Shown piece after piece: positions 25,623-34,748 of a stretch of 64,000 nt of DNA (position 1 is its first letter; each line of letters opens with the position of its first letter). The stretch covers positions 1 through 64,000 of the forward strand of contig CAVQPS010000009.1 in NCBI GenBank assembly GCA_963714795.1. Reading direction: 5' to 3'. The translations under genes were made by a program, and so were the position numbers. This stretch comes from DATIXJ01 sp963714795 (GTDB lineage: Bacteria; Bacteroidota; Ignavibacteria; UBA10030; SZUA-254). A model generated the notes under the pieces. The model worked only from the letters and a program-made list of their open reading frames with translations. It was not told where the DNA came from and made no database searches.

Positions 25623-27332
25623 ATGGATATCACAAATCGAACAATACTGGTACTCGGCGGCAGCGGGTTAGTCGGTACTGCCGTTTGCAGAAAACTGATA
25701 CCGGAAAAACCGAAACGCATCATCGTTACATCCCTCCTCCGGTCGGAAACAGAAGAGGCAATTGCGACCCTGCGGAAAGAATTTCCGAAAGTATCGAGAA
25801 CCTTTTTTACCCCGTGGTGGGGAAATATTTTCGTCCGACATTCACTGAAAGACGTAAAGCGGGAAGATATCATTAATAACCCGGTGACACGGACAATGCT
25901 GATCGAGGATATGCTGGATGAATTGACCCAAACAGTTCTCCAGCGTTCCACATTATACAAATTGATTCATTCCCACAAACCCGACATTATCATCGACTGC
26001 ATCAATTCCGCTACGGCTATTGCGTACCAGGATATCTTCAACAGTGCTCGGCAGGTTCTTCATCAAATAAAAAAATCCGAATCGGGAAAAAACACCGAAT
26101 CGTTACGCGAAGTGACGGAACGATTATTGTGCACACTCTATACGCCGCAACTTATCCGCCACGTACAATTAATGTACCGATCGATGCACGATTCCGGAAC
26201 GACAATTTATGTCAAAATCGGGACGAGCGGCACGGGCGGCATGGGGCTCAACATTCCGTACACGCACAGCGAAGAAAGACCGTCCAGCGTTTTACTCAGC
26301 AAATCGTCAGTAGCTGGCGCACACACATTACTGCTCTTTCTTATGGGCAGAACACCGGATGCACCGATTACGAAAGAAATTAAACCGACTGCCGCCATCG
26401 CGTGGAAACGGGTTGCGTTCGGAGAAATTAAAAAACGCGGCAAGGCGATCGAATTGTTCGATTGCCCGCCTTCCCGCGGGGTGAAATTACAGAAGACCTT
26501 GACAGTGACGATGAACAACATCGCAACGCCACTGAACAAAACGTTGAAATCCGCCTTCATCGATACCGGCGAGAACGGATTATTTTCCCGCGGCGAGTTC
26601 GAAGCGATTGCAACACCGGGACAGATGGAATTCGTGACGCCGGAAGAAATTGCGGAAGATGTTGTATACGAAATTAAAGGCGGCAACACCGGACACGACA
26701 TCATCAATGCACTCGATAATGCAACGTTATCACCGACATACCGCGCGGGTTATTTATTTCAAAGCGCCAAGAAACAAATCGAAGACCTGGAAAAGAAGCA
26801 TCATGTCGATAGCGTGGCTTTCGAAATGCTGGGTCCCCCGCGGCTCTCAAAATTGTTATACGAAGCGTATCTTCTCAAGCTTTGTTTCCGCGACATGAAT
26901 ACGGTTCTCAAAACAAGTGCTCCGGCGTTAAGCAAAAAACTCCGCCAGAAAATTTCGGCCGATGCAACGCTTCGTTCACAAATCATTTCGATCGGCATTC
27001 CGATTCTGATGCCGGATGGAACGACATTATTGCGGGGCAAGGATATCAAGATTCCGCCGTTTCACGGTGAACAGGAAATTCCGGTAACGAAAAAGCATCT
27101 CAATTCGTGGACACACGACGGTTGGGTCGATTTGCGGATTGAAAATATGAAACAGTGGAAATCGCGTTTGCAGAAGATTGTTGCAATGGCTCAGGAAATC
27201 CCCGAAAACGATTCCAGTTCCCGGCACATGAACAACGCTCCGTATTGGGAACATTTCAAAACAATCGATCCCGGAAAACTGGCCGGATGGATTTTCAGTT
27301 ACGAAGAAAAGGGAATGCGAATGAAAGCGTAA
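25623..27332 (+). CDS. Large NAD(P)-binding Rossmann protein of unknown function
   Basis: 569 aa. The N-terminus has a Rossmann nucleotide-binding loop, ILVLGGSGLVGTAVCRKL (residues 9-26). A second recognisable segment is DIIIDCINSATAIAYQDIF (about 121-139) and KIGTSGTGGMGLNIPYTHSE (about 199-218), as in extended short-chain dehydrogenase/polysaccharide epimerase-like proteins, but the usual Y-x3-K dyad is not obvious. The C-terminal half (residues 330-569) is not recognisable to me. It is a stand-alone gene between two terminators. Confidence 0.6.
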   Translation: MDITNRTILVLGGSGLVGTAVCRKLIPEKPKRIIVTSLLRSETEEAIATLRKEFPKVSRTFFTPWWGNIFVRHSLKDVKREDIINNPVTRTMLIEDMLDELTQTVLQRSTLYKLIHSHKPDIIIDCINSATAIAYQDIFNSARQVLHQIKKSESGKNTESLREVTERLLCTLYTPQLIRHVQLMYRSMHDSGTTIYVKIGTSGTGGMGLNIPYTHSEERPSSVLLSKSSVAGAHTLLLFLMGRTPDAPITKEIKPTAAIAWKRVAFGEIKKRGKAIELFDCPPSRGVKLQKTLTVTMNNIATPLNKTLKSAFIDTGENGLFSRGEFEAIATPGQMEFVTPEEIAEDVVYEIKGGNTGHDIINALDNATLSPTYRAGYLFQSAKKQIEDLEKKHHVDSVAFEMLGPPRLSKLLYEAYLLKLCFRDMNTVLKTSAPALSKKLRQKISADATLRSQIISIGIPILMPDGTTLLRGKDIKIPPFHGEQEIPVTKKHLNSWTHDGWVDLRIENMKQWKSRLQKIVAMAQEIPENDSSSRHMNNAPYWEHFKTIDPGKLAGWIFSYEEKGMRMKA

Positions 27333-27353
27333 TCCCCAAACGCTCACGCAAAT

Positions 27354-27388
27354 AAAAAACCCCGACGGTTACCGTTCGGGGTTTTTTG
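27354..27388. terminator. Bidirectional terminator
   Basis: CCCCGACGGT (27360-27369), a T, then ACCGTTCGGGG (27371-27381) form a 10-bp stem with one bulge, flanked by six As on the left and six Ts on the right. It serves both the Rossmann gene and the convergent T9SS cargo gene. Confidence 0.85.
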
Positions 27389-27409
27389 TTGTTGCAATTT
27401 CACTTCTTC

Positions 27410-28810
27410 TTACTTTAAGAGAACCATTCTCTGGACTGACGTGTATCTCTGAGTTTGATCGACAACAGATTGAGCGGTGATTTTATAAAAGTAGACACCG
27501 GAAGATAAATTCATCGCGTTGAATGCGACCGATTGATCACCGTCTTCCAACAACTGGTTATCGTACAACGTACTCACTTCCTGGCCAAGAATATTATACA
27601 CTTTGAGAGTCACAAAGCTTTCTGCGGGCAACGAAAACGAGATCGTTGTCGTGGGATTGAACGGATTCGGATAATTCTGCCGGAGAGCAAACTGAACCGG
27701 TTGATCGATAATCGACGCATGCGATACAGAAATCAACTGAGACTTCGCAGAGGGATTATCGTGTAAAAATGAATATTCGCTTAACGCATGCGTCCCGTCG
27801 AGAAGAAACGGAGTGAATGCGAGAGCGTGATATGCTCCATCAAAAGCCTGATTGATCCGGCTTACGCTGGCATCGAGTGCCTGGTAAAAACCGGGAATAC
27901 CGCTGTAGATCCAGCAAAACGTAAATGCCGTATCGGCAAGCATTGTAATCTGCCGTAAAGTTTTTCCATTGCAGGGATCGTTGGCGTTCGTAGAATCAAA
28001 ATATATGATATCGCCAAGGCGTGTTGCCGGCGTATCGGGCATCGTCACGCGTGCGTCGTTGGCAACGATCGCCAGATTGAGAGCATGGACTTCACCGAGC
28101 AAGTGGTTATTATATTTCGCGACCGTCGGATTTTTGAACTCTCCCCAAAATGGCTTCACCGCACCCCGCGACGTCACGAGAATATCAAAACACCGCGCAC
28201 TATCTGTGTGCGGGAAGAATTTAGGATTGGCGGTTGTGTATCGAACCCACCCGAAGGCATGTTTGTCGGATACGACACCGATGAGAAGACCCGGATTTTT
28301 GGGTATGACTTTTTTATACAGAAAGTCTAAAACACTCCCGCCATTTGGCTGAAGAATAACCGGCATGGCAACAGTCGCTTGGGTTCCGTTGAGCTGGACA
28401 ATACTTCCATCACCCCAGGACCATGTCGCCCGGATATCGATATTCTTCTTGTTGAAAAGACCGGAGACGACAACGGTATCGCCATCATTAATAGTGCCGG
28501 TAACGTCGAGATTCTTTTTGTTGCTGTTAACAGCAGAGGTTAATCCGCTAATCGTATCGACGGAAACAACCGGGGCATTAAACTTTACATGAAGGCTGCC
28601 GGTAGAGGAACCGGAGTTATTAATGAATTGGAATGATGCCCGTGCGCCGACAATTTTTCCTGCGGCGACTTTTTTTGTTCCAAGATCGTTTTGATTGAAT
28701 GTCCGATACGTCGGTTGGGCTTGCAGAGAAACCGTCATCAAGCCCAAACAAAGAATCACACAGATACATAAAACGACATCACTCCGGAAACCGTTCACGA
28801 AGTGCTTCAT
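27410..28810 (-). CDS. Secreted protein with T9SS type A sorting domain
   Basis: 466 aa. Signal peptide at the N-terminus (CICVILCLGLMTVSLQAQP). The middle contains no recognisable catalytic motif; beta-rich segments such as ASFQFINNSGSSTGSLHVKF suggest an adhesin- or cohesin-like fold. The C-terminus is a T9SS sorting domain: FALRQNYPNPFNPTTTISFS, then LGQEVSTLYD and SSGVYFYKI. AGGAGTTCCT precedes the ATG. A TTGACT-N17-TAATTA promoter lies about 50 bp upstream. Confidence 0.85.
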   Translation of the reverse strand: MKHFVNGFRSDVVLCICVILCLGLMTVSLQAQPTYRTFNQNDLGTKKVAAGKIVGARASFQFINNSGSSTGSLHVKFNAPVVSVDTISGLTSAVNSNKKNLDVTGTINDGDTVVVSGLFNKKNIDIRATWSWGDGSIVQLNGTQATVAMPVILQPNGGSVLDFLYKKVIPKNPGLLIGVVSDKHAFGWVRYTTANPKFFPHTDSARCFDILVTSRGAVKPFWGEFKNPTVAKYNNHLLGEVHALNLAIVANDARVTMPDTPATRLGDIIYFDSTNANDPCNGKTLRQITMLADTAFTFCWIYSGIPGFYQALDASVSRINQAFDGAYHALAFTPFLLDGTHALSEYSFLHDNPSAKSQLISVSHASIIDQPVQFALRQNYPNPFNPTTTISFSLPAESFVTLKVYNILGQEVSTLYDNQLLEDGDQSVAFNAMNLSSGVYFYKITAQSVVDQTQRYTSVQRMVLLK

Positions 28811-28859
28811 AGGAACTCCTGTTTGATGAAAAATTGGATCGGAAAACTAATAGTACTTG

Positions 28860-28888
28860 TAATTAACACGATTTTAGCCAAAAGTCAA
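28860..28888 (-). promoter_or_regulatory. Promoter of the T9SS cargo gene
   Basis: On the minus strand TTGACT (28888-28883), a 17-bp spacer and TAATTA (28865-28860) predict a leader of about 43 nt with a good Shine-Dalgarno before the ATG at 28810. Confidence 0.5.
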
Positions 28889-28906
28889 GTGTTTTTTGGA
28901 CGACCC

Positions 28907-30166
28907 TCATTCGTACCGAAGACATTCAATGGGATCGAGGTTAGACGCCTTCCAGGCAGGATAAACCCCGAAAACGACGCCAATTACGGAACAAATCCCG
29001 AATCCGATAGCCGTCCAATCCCATGGAATTACCGGCGGTACATGCAGAATAACTGCAATAATGTTTCCACTGATAATCCCGGAAATAATACCGATTGTCC
29101 CCCCAAACTCGCTCAGAACGATTGCCTCAAGAATAAACTGAGAAAGGACATTCTTCTTTTTTGCTCCGATCGCCTTTCGGATACCGATCTCCCTCGTCCG
29201 TTCCGTTACCGATACCAGCATGATATTCATGATGCCGACCCCTGCGGCAACGAGAGCGATTGCGCTGATCAGCATAATACCGAGACGAAGGTATTTCGTA
29301 AAACTATTGAACTGTTCGATGACCGTATCATTGGAAAAGATATAGAAATCATCGGGATCGCCGGGAGCAACGTGCCGTGCAGCGCGTAAAATTCCGCGTA
29401 CCTGCTCGACACAATCGTCGTATGTTTCTCTCGTTGTGGATTGAACCATAATATGCACATCTCTGTCGGTCCCGTACACATCGAACAACGTCGTAATCGG
29501 AATCGAAATAAAATTATCTTCATTTCCGCCGAGCATGCCTCCCTGTGACTCAATCGTTCCGATTACCTCATATTCATGTCCGTCGGCACGAATGATCTGG
29601 CCGATCGGGTCAACTCTGGGAAATAACTTTTCCACGACACCCTTCCCCACAACCGCAACACTCTTACCGGCGCTTACCTCTTCGGGTGTGAATAAACGAC
29701 CATCGCCGATATTCCAATTGTTGGTAGTAAATCCTTCGACATTTTCTCCTGCGATGCCGATATTCGGATTCGTTTTGATGCCCTGGCGCGATGCGATAAC
29801 ACGTCCGCCGGTCCACGATTCCAATCCTACCGCTTTGGCAAATGTCGTTCGATCCGCGACAAGCAACCCCTGGGCATATTCAAGGTTCTTACGATTCCGA
29901 AACTTTGCCCGCTCCTGCGGTCCGCCGGAATTGAAGTTAGGATTTTTTTGAATTTGAAATGTATTCGCACCGAGCTCGTTCAGACCGCTTTCAATGCTGT
30001 TCACCAGCACTTCCATAGCCGTCATAACGGCTATGATGGAAAACACGCCGACGGCAATACCGAGCAGTGTCAAAACCGACCGGAGCTTGTTGATGCGCAA
30101 TGCTGCCAGCGCCATCAGCAAACTTTCTTTAATTTCAAGAACGATTAATTCTGCAATTTGGACCAT
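28907..30166 (-). CDS. MacB-type ABC transporter permease (third in operon)
   Basis: 419 aa. An N-terminal helix (LRSVLTLLGIAVGVFSIIAVMTAM) precedes a large periplasmic MacB_PCD domain, then three C-terminal helices with the family signature MNIMLVSVTERTREIGIRKA (about residues 310-329) and the ending YPAWKASNLDPIECLRYE. No ATPase domain is fused. It is clearly a paralogue of the permease just upstream, with the same C-terminal wording, indicating tandem duplication. It is the last gene of the TolC-MacA-ATPase-permease operon. Confidence 0.92.
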   Translation of the reverse strand: MVQIAELIVLEIKESLLMALAALRINKLRSVLTLLGIAVGVFSIIAVMTAMEVLVNSIESGLNELGANTFQIQKNPNFNSGGPQERAKFRNRKNLEYAQGLLVADRTTFAKAVGLESWTGGRVIASRQGIKTNPNIGIAGENVEGFTTNNWNIGDGRLFTPEEVSAGKSVAVVGKGVVEKLFPRVDPIGQIIRADGHEYEVIGTIESQGGMLGGNEDNFISIPITTLFDVYGTDRDVHIMVQSTTRETYDDCVEQVRGILRAARHVAPGDPDDFYIFSNDTVIEQFNSFTKYLRLGIMLISAIALVAAGVGIMNIMLVSVTERTREIGIRKAIGAKKKNVLSQFILEAIVLSEFGGTIGIISGIISGNIIAVILHVPPVIPWDWTAIGFGICSVIGVVFGVYPAWKASNLDPIECLRYE

Positions 30167-30208
30167 TTCAACTCACCAGATCGTAAATTATTCGGGATCA
30201 TTTTCCCC

Positions 30209-31465
30209 TTATTCATATCGAAGCGATTCAATGGGATCGAGATTCGATGCTTTCCACGCCGGATAAACGCCGAAGACGATTCCAACAACACTGCAACTGA
30301 TAAATCCGATCAGAACCCATTGAACGGGAATGACCGGAGGAATTTCCATATACAAAGCGACGAGATTTCCACCAAAAAGTCCGGTTAGAATTCCGATAAT
30401 GCCGCCAAACTCGCTGACCACAATAGCCTCGAGAACGAACTGCATGAGAATATTGTATTTCCGAGCGCCAATTGCTTTACGAATCCCTATCTCGCGCGTT
30501 CGTTCCGTCACGGACACAAGCATGATATTCATAATCCCGACTCCGGCGGCAAGCAGCGCAATTGCGCTAACCAGCAAAACACCAAGTTGAAAATATTTTG
30601 TAAAATCATTGAACTGGGTAATTAACGAGTCATTCGACCAGATATAAAAATCATCATCATCGCCGGGTGAAACGTGCCGGACCGTTCTCAGAATTCCCCT
30701 TGCCTGTTCGATACAATCGGGCAGAGCACTTTGCGTCGGCGCAACCACTTTGATGGAAACCTGTTGATTCTTTCCATAGATATCAAAGAAGGTGCTGATG
30801 GGAATAACCACAAAATTGTCACCCTGTCCCATCATTTGCCCGCGAGACTGGACAACTCCGATGACTTCAAATTCTCTGCCATCGACCCGAATTTTTTGCC
30901 CGAGCGGATCAGACTTCGGAAAAATCTTTTTCACAACATCGGCCCCGAGAACTGCAACATGTTTTGCCGAAGCGAGTTCTTCCAGCGTGTATAATCTTCC
31001 TTCTCCAATCGACCAATTATTGGCTGAAAATCCTTCGATATCTCTGCCCGACAGTGAAATATTCGGATTCGTCTTTTCACCGCGGCATGAAACCACAACC
31101 CCATTATTGGAAAACGCGAACATCCCCACCGCACTTGCCAGAGATGCACGTTCTTTGAGCCGGAGTCCCTGTTCGTACGTGATATCTTTTCGATTGCGAA
31201 GCTGTGCCTGATCCTGCGGGTCACCTGCTTCAAACATAGGATATTTTTGAATTTGAATTGTATTCGACCCCAACGCACTCATGCCGCCTTCGATACTGTT
31301 CAGTATCACACCCATCGCGGTCATAACACCGATGATGGAAAACACGCCGACCGCAATTCCCAGTAACGTAAGAGCAGAACGAAGCTTGTTCGTCCTCAAA
31401 GCTCCCAACGCCATGAAGAAACTTTCTTTGACGCCGAGAAATGTTGTTTCTAATGCGCTGATCAT
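30209..31465 (-). CDS. MacB-type ABC transporter permease (second in operon)
   Basis: 418 aa from ATG 31465, preceded by AAGGGA; a longer start at 31492 would overlap the upstream permease by 20 bp. The topology is one N-terminal helix, a periplasmic MacB_PCD domain and three C-terminal helices with SVTERTREIGIRKAIGARKY. The C-terminus YPAWKASNLDPIESLRYE nearly matches the permease downstream. It would use the ATPase encoded at 32705-33430. Confidence 0.92.
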   Translation of the reverse strand: MISALETTFLGVKESFFMALGALRTNKLRSALTLLGIAVGVFSIIGVMTAMGVILNSIEGGMSALGSNTIQIQKYPMFEAGDPQDQAQLRNRKDITYEQGLRLKERASLASAVGMFAFSNNGVVVSCRGEKTNPNISLSGRDIEGFSANNWSIGEGRLYTLEELASAKHVAVLGADVVKKIFPKSDPLGQKIRVDGREFEVIGVVQSRGQMMGQGDNFVVIPISTFFDIYGKNQQVSIKVVAPTQSALPDCIEQARGILRTVRHVSPGDDDDFYIWSNDSLITQFNDFTKYFQLGVLLVSAIALLAAGVGIMNIMLVSVTERTREIGIRKAIGARKYNILMQFVLEAIVVSEFGGIIGILTGLFGGNLVALYMEIPPVIPVQWVLIGFISCSVVGIVFGVYPAWKASNLDPIESLRYE

Positions 31466-31472
31466 TTGTCCC

Positions 31473-32696
31473 TTATTCGTACCGGAGTGCATCGACCGGA
31501 TCTAATTTCGATGCACGGTAGGCAGGTAAAAAACCGGAGATGAGACCGACAAGAAGTGATACGAAAATAGCAAGGAACACAACCGACAACGGCATTGCCG
31601 TCGGTAAAATTTGATTGGCAATCAAACTGAGCGGATAGGAAACGATCAATCCGATAATGCCGCCGATTAAACAGATGAGAGCCGCTTCAATAAGGAACTG
31701 GAATAAAATTGTCCGGCGGCGCGCTCCGATGGCTTTCCGGATACCGATCTCGCGCGTGCGTTCCGTTACCGATACGTACATAATATTCATGATGCCGATT
31801 CCGCCAACAAACAACGATAATCCCGTAATAAAAAAACCGACTCCGGCAATGACGCTGGTAATAGAACTAAAAACGTTTGTCAGTAAATCCTGTTGATTGA
31901 TACTGAAATCGTCTTCCTGTCCGGGCCGCAGGTTCCGGATTTTCCGCATGATACCGCGAAGTTCATCTTTGGCATCTTCGGTGTCCGCACTTTTGGCAAC
32001 ACGAACATTGATGGAAACCTCATGGTGCGTTCCGAATTGCGACAGGAACGACTTGATGGGGAGATAAATTCTATTATCCGAAGTAAAGGCGCCGAAGAGC
32101 CCGCCCTGTTTTTCAAATACCGCAATAACTCTGTACGGATATCCACCGACTTTGATCGTCTGATCGATCGGATCGGTCGAGGGAAATAACGTTTCCGCAA
32201 CGTTTGAACCGATGGCACAGACCGGTCGGCCACCGTCGGATTCTTCCTGAGAAAAGAAGCGTCCATCCTGAATAGTCGTTCCGGAAGCATTCTGATATTC
32301 GTTCGTCGTTCCCGTCACCCACGCGCTTAACATCGAACGCGATTCATAATGGGCGTCTTTTACCGTTTCGACGGTTGGTGCAATCGCGTCGGCCATGGTT
32401 GCCTGGCGCGCGATGAAATCTGCATATTCGACCTTGAGTTCTCTCCGGTTACGAAATTTCCACCAATCATCGCCGCCTACCCATGAGAATTTTTGGACAT
32501 ACAGGACTTCCGAACCGAATGCCGAAGCGCTCTGTTCGAACGCGCGATTAACTCCTTCAATGGCTGTCGCCATCATGGTCACCGAAAGAATACCGATGAA
32601 AATTCCCAGGGTCGTCAGCACCGAGCGCATCTTATTCGCTCTGATTGCCTGGAGGGAAATAATAAGGCCTTCTTTTATTTCGGAAAGTGCATGCAT
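31473..32696 (-). CDS. MacB-type ABC transporter permease (first in operon)
   Basis: 407 aa. Same architecture as the two downstream permeases, with MNIMYVSVTERTREIGIRKA (about residues 300-319) and an ending FLPAYRASKLDPVDALRYE. It is more diverged from the other two than they are from each other. The periplasmic domain contains WVGGDDWWKFRNRRELKVEY near residue 80. It starts 8 bp after the ATPase stop. Confidence 0.92.
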   Translation of the reverse strand: MHALSEIKEGLIISLQAIRANKMRSVLTTLGIFIGILSVTMMATAIEGVNRAFEQSASAFGSEVLYVQKFSWVGGDDWWKFRNRRELKVEYADFIARQATMADAIAPTVETVKDAHYESRSMLSAWVTGTTNEYQNASGTTIQDGRFFSQEESDGGRPVCAIGSNVAETLFPSTDPIDQTIKVGGYPYRVIAVFEKQGGLFGAFTSDNRIYLPIKSFLSQFGTHHEVSINVRVAKSADTEDAKDELRGIMRKIRNLRPGQEDDFSINQQDLLTNVFSSITSVIAGVGFFITGLSLFVGGIGIMNIMYVSVTERTREIGIRKAIGARRRTILFQFLIEAALICLIGGIIGLIVSYPLSLIANQILPTAMPLSVVFLAIFVSLLVGLISGFLPAYRASKLDPVDALRYE

Positions 32697-32704
32697 AACA
32701 GCTT

Positions 32705-33430
32705 TCAGGTATGTGCAACAACTTGTCGGAATTTATCAACCGGTAAATCGCTTTCGATAGAGCCGTCGCGAACACGAACAACACGGTGTGCGTGTTCTGC
32801 AATCGATTCTTCATGCGTTACAAGAATAATGGTATTTCCCTTGCCATGAAGCTCTTCAAACAATGCCATAATTTCTTCGCCGGTTTTGGTGTCAAGGTTG
32901 CCGGTCGGTTCATCGGCAAGAAGAATGGACGGCTTATTCACAAGTGCACGCGCAACAGCGACACGTTGACGCTGACCGCCGGAAAGCTCGTTCGGTTTAT
33001 GCGTGATGCGGTCGCCCAGACCGACATGTTCCAGTGCTTCACGCGCCAACCGTTTTCGTTCCGTGGAACTTACGCCCGCATAAATTAACGGGAGCTCGAC
33101 ATTATGAAGTGCATTGGAACGTGCCAGTAAATTAAACGTTTGAAAGACGAAACCGATTTCTTTGTTCCGGACTTTTGCGAGCTGGTTGTCATTCATCTGG
33201 CTCACATTCGTTCCGTTAAATTCGTATAAACCGGACGTCGGCGTATCCAGACAACCGATGATATTCATCAAGGTCGATTTGCCGGATCCCGACGGTCCCA
33301 TAATCGCCACATATTCATTCTTGTGGATTTGCAGAGAAACATCGCGCAGGGCATGAACCTCTTCCACCCCGCCCATATCATAATTTTTTTTGATTTGCTG
33401 TAGGTTGATTACTATTGAATCGTTGCTCAT
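32705..33430 (-). CDS. ABC transporter ATP-binding protein (MacB/LolD type)
   Basis: 241 aa. Walker A GPSGSGKST (about residue 45), Q-loop FVFQTFNLLARS, signature LSGGQRQRVAVARAL (about 147-161) and Walker B ILLADEPTGNLD (about 168-179) followed by the H-loop VTHEES. The LARSNALHNVELPLIYAGVS segment is typical of the MacB/LolD/FtsE-like family. Being the only ATPase of the operon, it presumably powers all three downstream permeases, possibly as alternative dimers. Confidence 0.95.
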   Translation of the reverse strand: MSNDSIVINLQQIKKNYDMGGVEEVHALRDVSLQIHKNEYVAIMGPSGSGKSTLMNIIGCLDTPTSGLYEFNGTNVSQMNDNQLAKVRNKEIGFVFQTFNLLARSNALHNVELPLIYAGVSSTERKRLAREALEHVGLGDRITHKPNELSGGQRQRVAVARALVNKPSILLADEPTGNLDTKTGEEIMALFEELHGKGNTIILVTHEESIAEHAHRVVRVRDGSIESDLPVDKFRQVVAHT

Positions 33431-33460
33431 ACGCGACCTCGTTAGTCCCTCTCGTAAATG

Positions 33461-34717
33461 TTATTTCGATGCGTCATCATTGGGTTTATGTTTCACGTTA
33501 TCGATCTTAACCTTCGATCCGTCTTCCAGTTCACGACTGATTGCTTTATAACTGCCGGAAACGACTTCTTTATTTTGATCCAGCCCGGAGATAATTTCAA
33601 CATAGGAATCATCCGCGATGCCTCTTTTGACTTCGACAGATTTTGCAACGTTGTTTTCAATCACAAAAACAATTTCTTTGGGCTTTTCATTTTTCACTTT
33701 GATGCGGGAATCGTTCGTGGCGTTCTGATCCTGTTGCTGATTGTTGCCGGCGGGTGTTTCTTTTTCATTACCCGAACGCGTGGTAACGCATTGGATCGGT
33801 ACGGCAAGAACATTCTTCTTCGTTTGCGTTTCAATCGTGGCTGTCATCGACATACCGGGGCGCAGAATTACATCTTTATCGAGGATCCGAATCTTGACTT
33901 GAAAATTCGTCACTTCCTCCTGAGTGCCGGCTCCGGTTGTTGTTGCGGAATTTGCGATCTCATAAACAATTCCGGTAAGCTTCTTATCGGGTAACGCATC
34001 AACGGCAACACGGGTTGTATCGCCGAGAGAGACCGTGATGATATCATTCTCGCCGACATCGACACGCGCCTCCATACGAGAAAGATCGGCAACAACCATA
34101 ATTGTCGTTCCTTGAAATTGACTTGTTCCAAGAACCCTGTCACCAAATTCAACGGCAAGCTGACTTACCGTTCCGTCCATCGGAGAATAAATTGTCGTTT
34201 TTGCAAGATTTTCGGAAGCCTGGTTCAGCGCTGCCTCTGCCTGATCGTAATTTGCCTTGGCAAGCTGATACGTTGTGTTTGCCTGTTCAAGATCTGCATC
34301 GGAATTTAATCCTTTACTATACAGACCTTTAGCGCGTTTTAAATCGGATTCACTTTTTTGAAGACTTGCCTTCGCCGATTGCAATCCTGAAGCCGCCTGA
34401 TCTCTCATGGCGATATAGATTTCCGGTTTAATTTTGACAAGAAGATCACCTTTCTTCACTTTTGCACCGTCTCTCACCGGAAGCGAAATGATTTCGCCGC
34501 TTACTTCAGGCGTTATGGTGACCTGAACTTCGGGATAGATTTTTCCGGTGGCGGTTACTGCTTGCGTAATAGTCCGGTGCTGTGTTTTTTCCGTCTGGAC
34601 GGTGAAGACCGGTTCTTTCTTGCTTCCCATGATGACAAGCGCCCCGAGAACAATAACCAACGCACCGATAATGGAAAATATGATGACTTTCTTCTTTGAT
34701 TTTTTATTATTCGCCAT
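33461..34717 (-). CDS. HlyD/MacA-type periplasmic adaptor protein
   Basis: 418 aa. One N-terminal helix (VIIFSIIGALVIVLGALVIM), a lipoyl/barrel-sandwich half-motif (GEIISLPVRDGAKVKKGDLL), a long coiled-coil hairpin (residues about 100-185: QSAKASLQKSESDLKRAKGL), the second half-motif (GTVSQLAVEFGDRVLG), then beta-barrel domains. A Gln/Asn-rich insert lies near residue 325 (ETPAGNNQQQDQNATND). It links the permeases to the TolC-type channel. AAGGAA precedes the ATG; the TolC gene stops 31 bp upstream. Confidence 0.93.
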   Translation of the reverse strand: MANNKKSKKKVIIFSIIGALVIVLGALVIMGSKKEPVFTVQTEKTQHRTITQAVTATGKIYPEVQVTITPEVSGEIISLPVRDGAKVKKGDLLVKIKPEIYIAMRDQAASGLQSAKASLQKSESDLKRAKGLYSKGLNSDADLEQANTTYQLAKANYDQAEAALNQASENLAKTTIYSPMDGTVSQLAVEFGDRVLGTSQFQGTTIMVVADLSRMEARVDVGENDIITVSLGDTTRVAVDALPDKKLTGIVYEIANSATTTGAGTQEEVTNFQVKIRILDKDVILRPGMSMTATIETQTKKNVLAVPIQCVTTRSGNEKETPAGNNQQQDQNATNDSRIKVKNEKPKEIVFVIENNVAKSVEVKRGIADDSYVEIISGLDQNKEVVSGSYKAISRELEDGSKVKIDNVKHKPNDDASK

Positions 34718-34748
34718 AAGCGATTTCCTTTCGAAAAAAACTTCTTAA

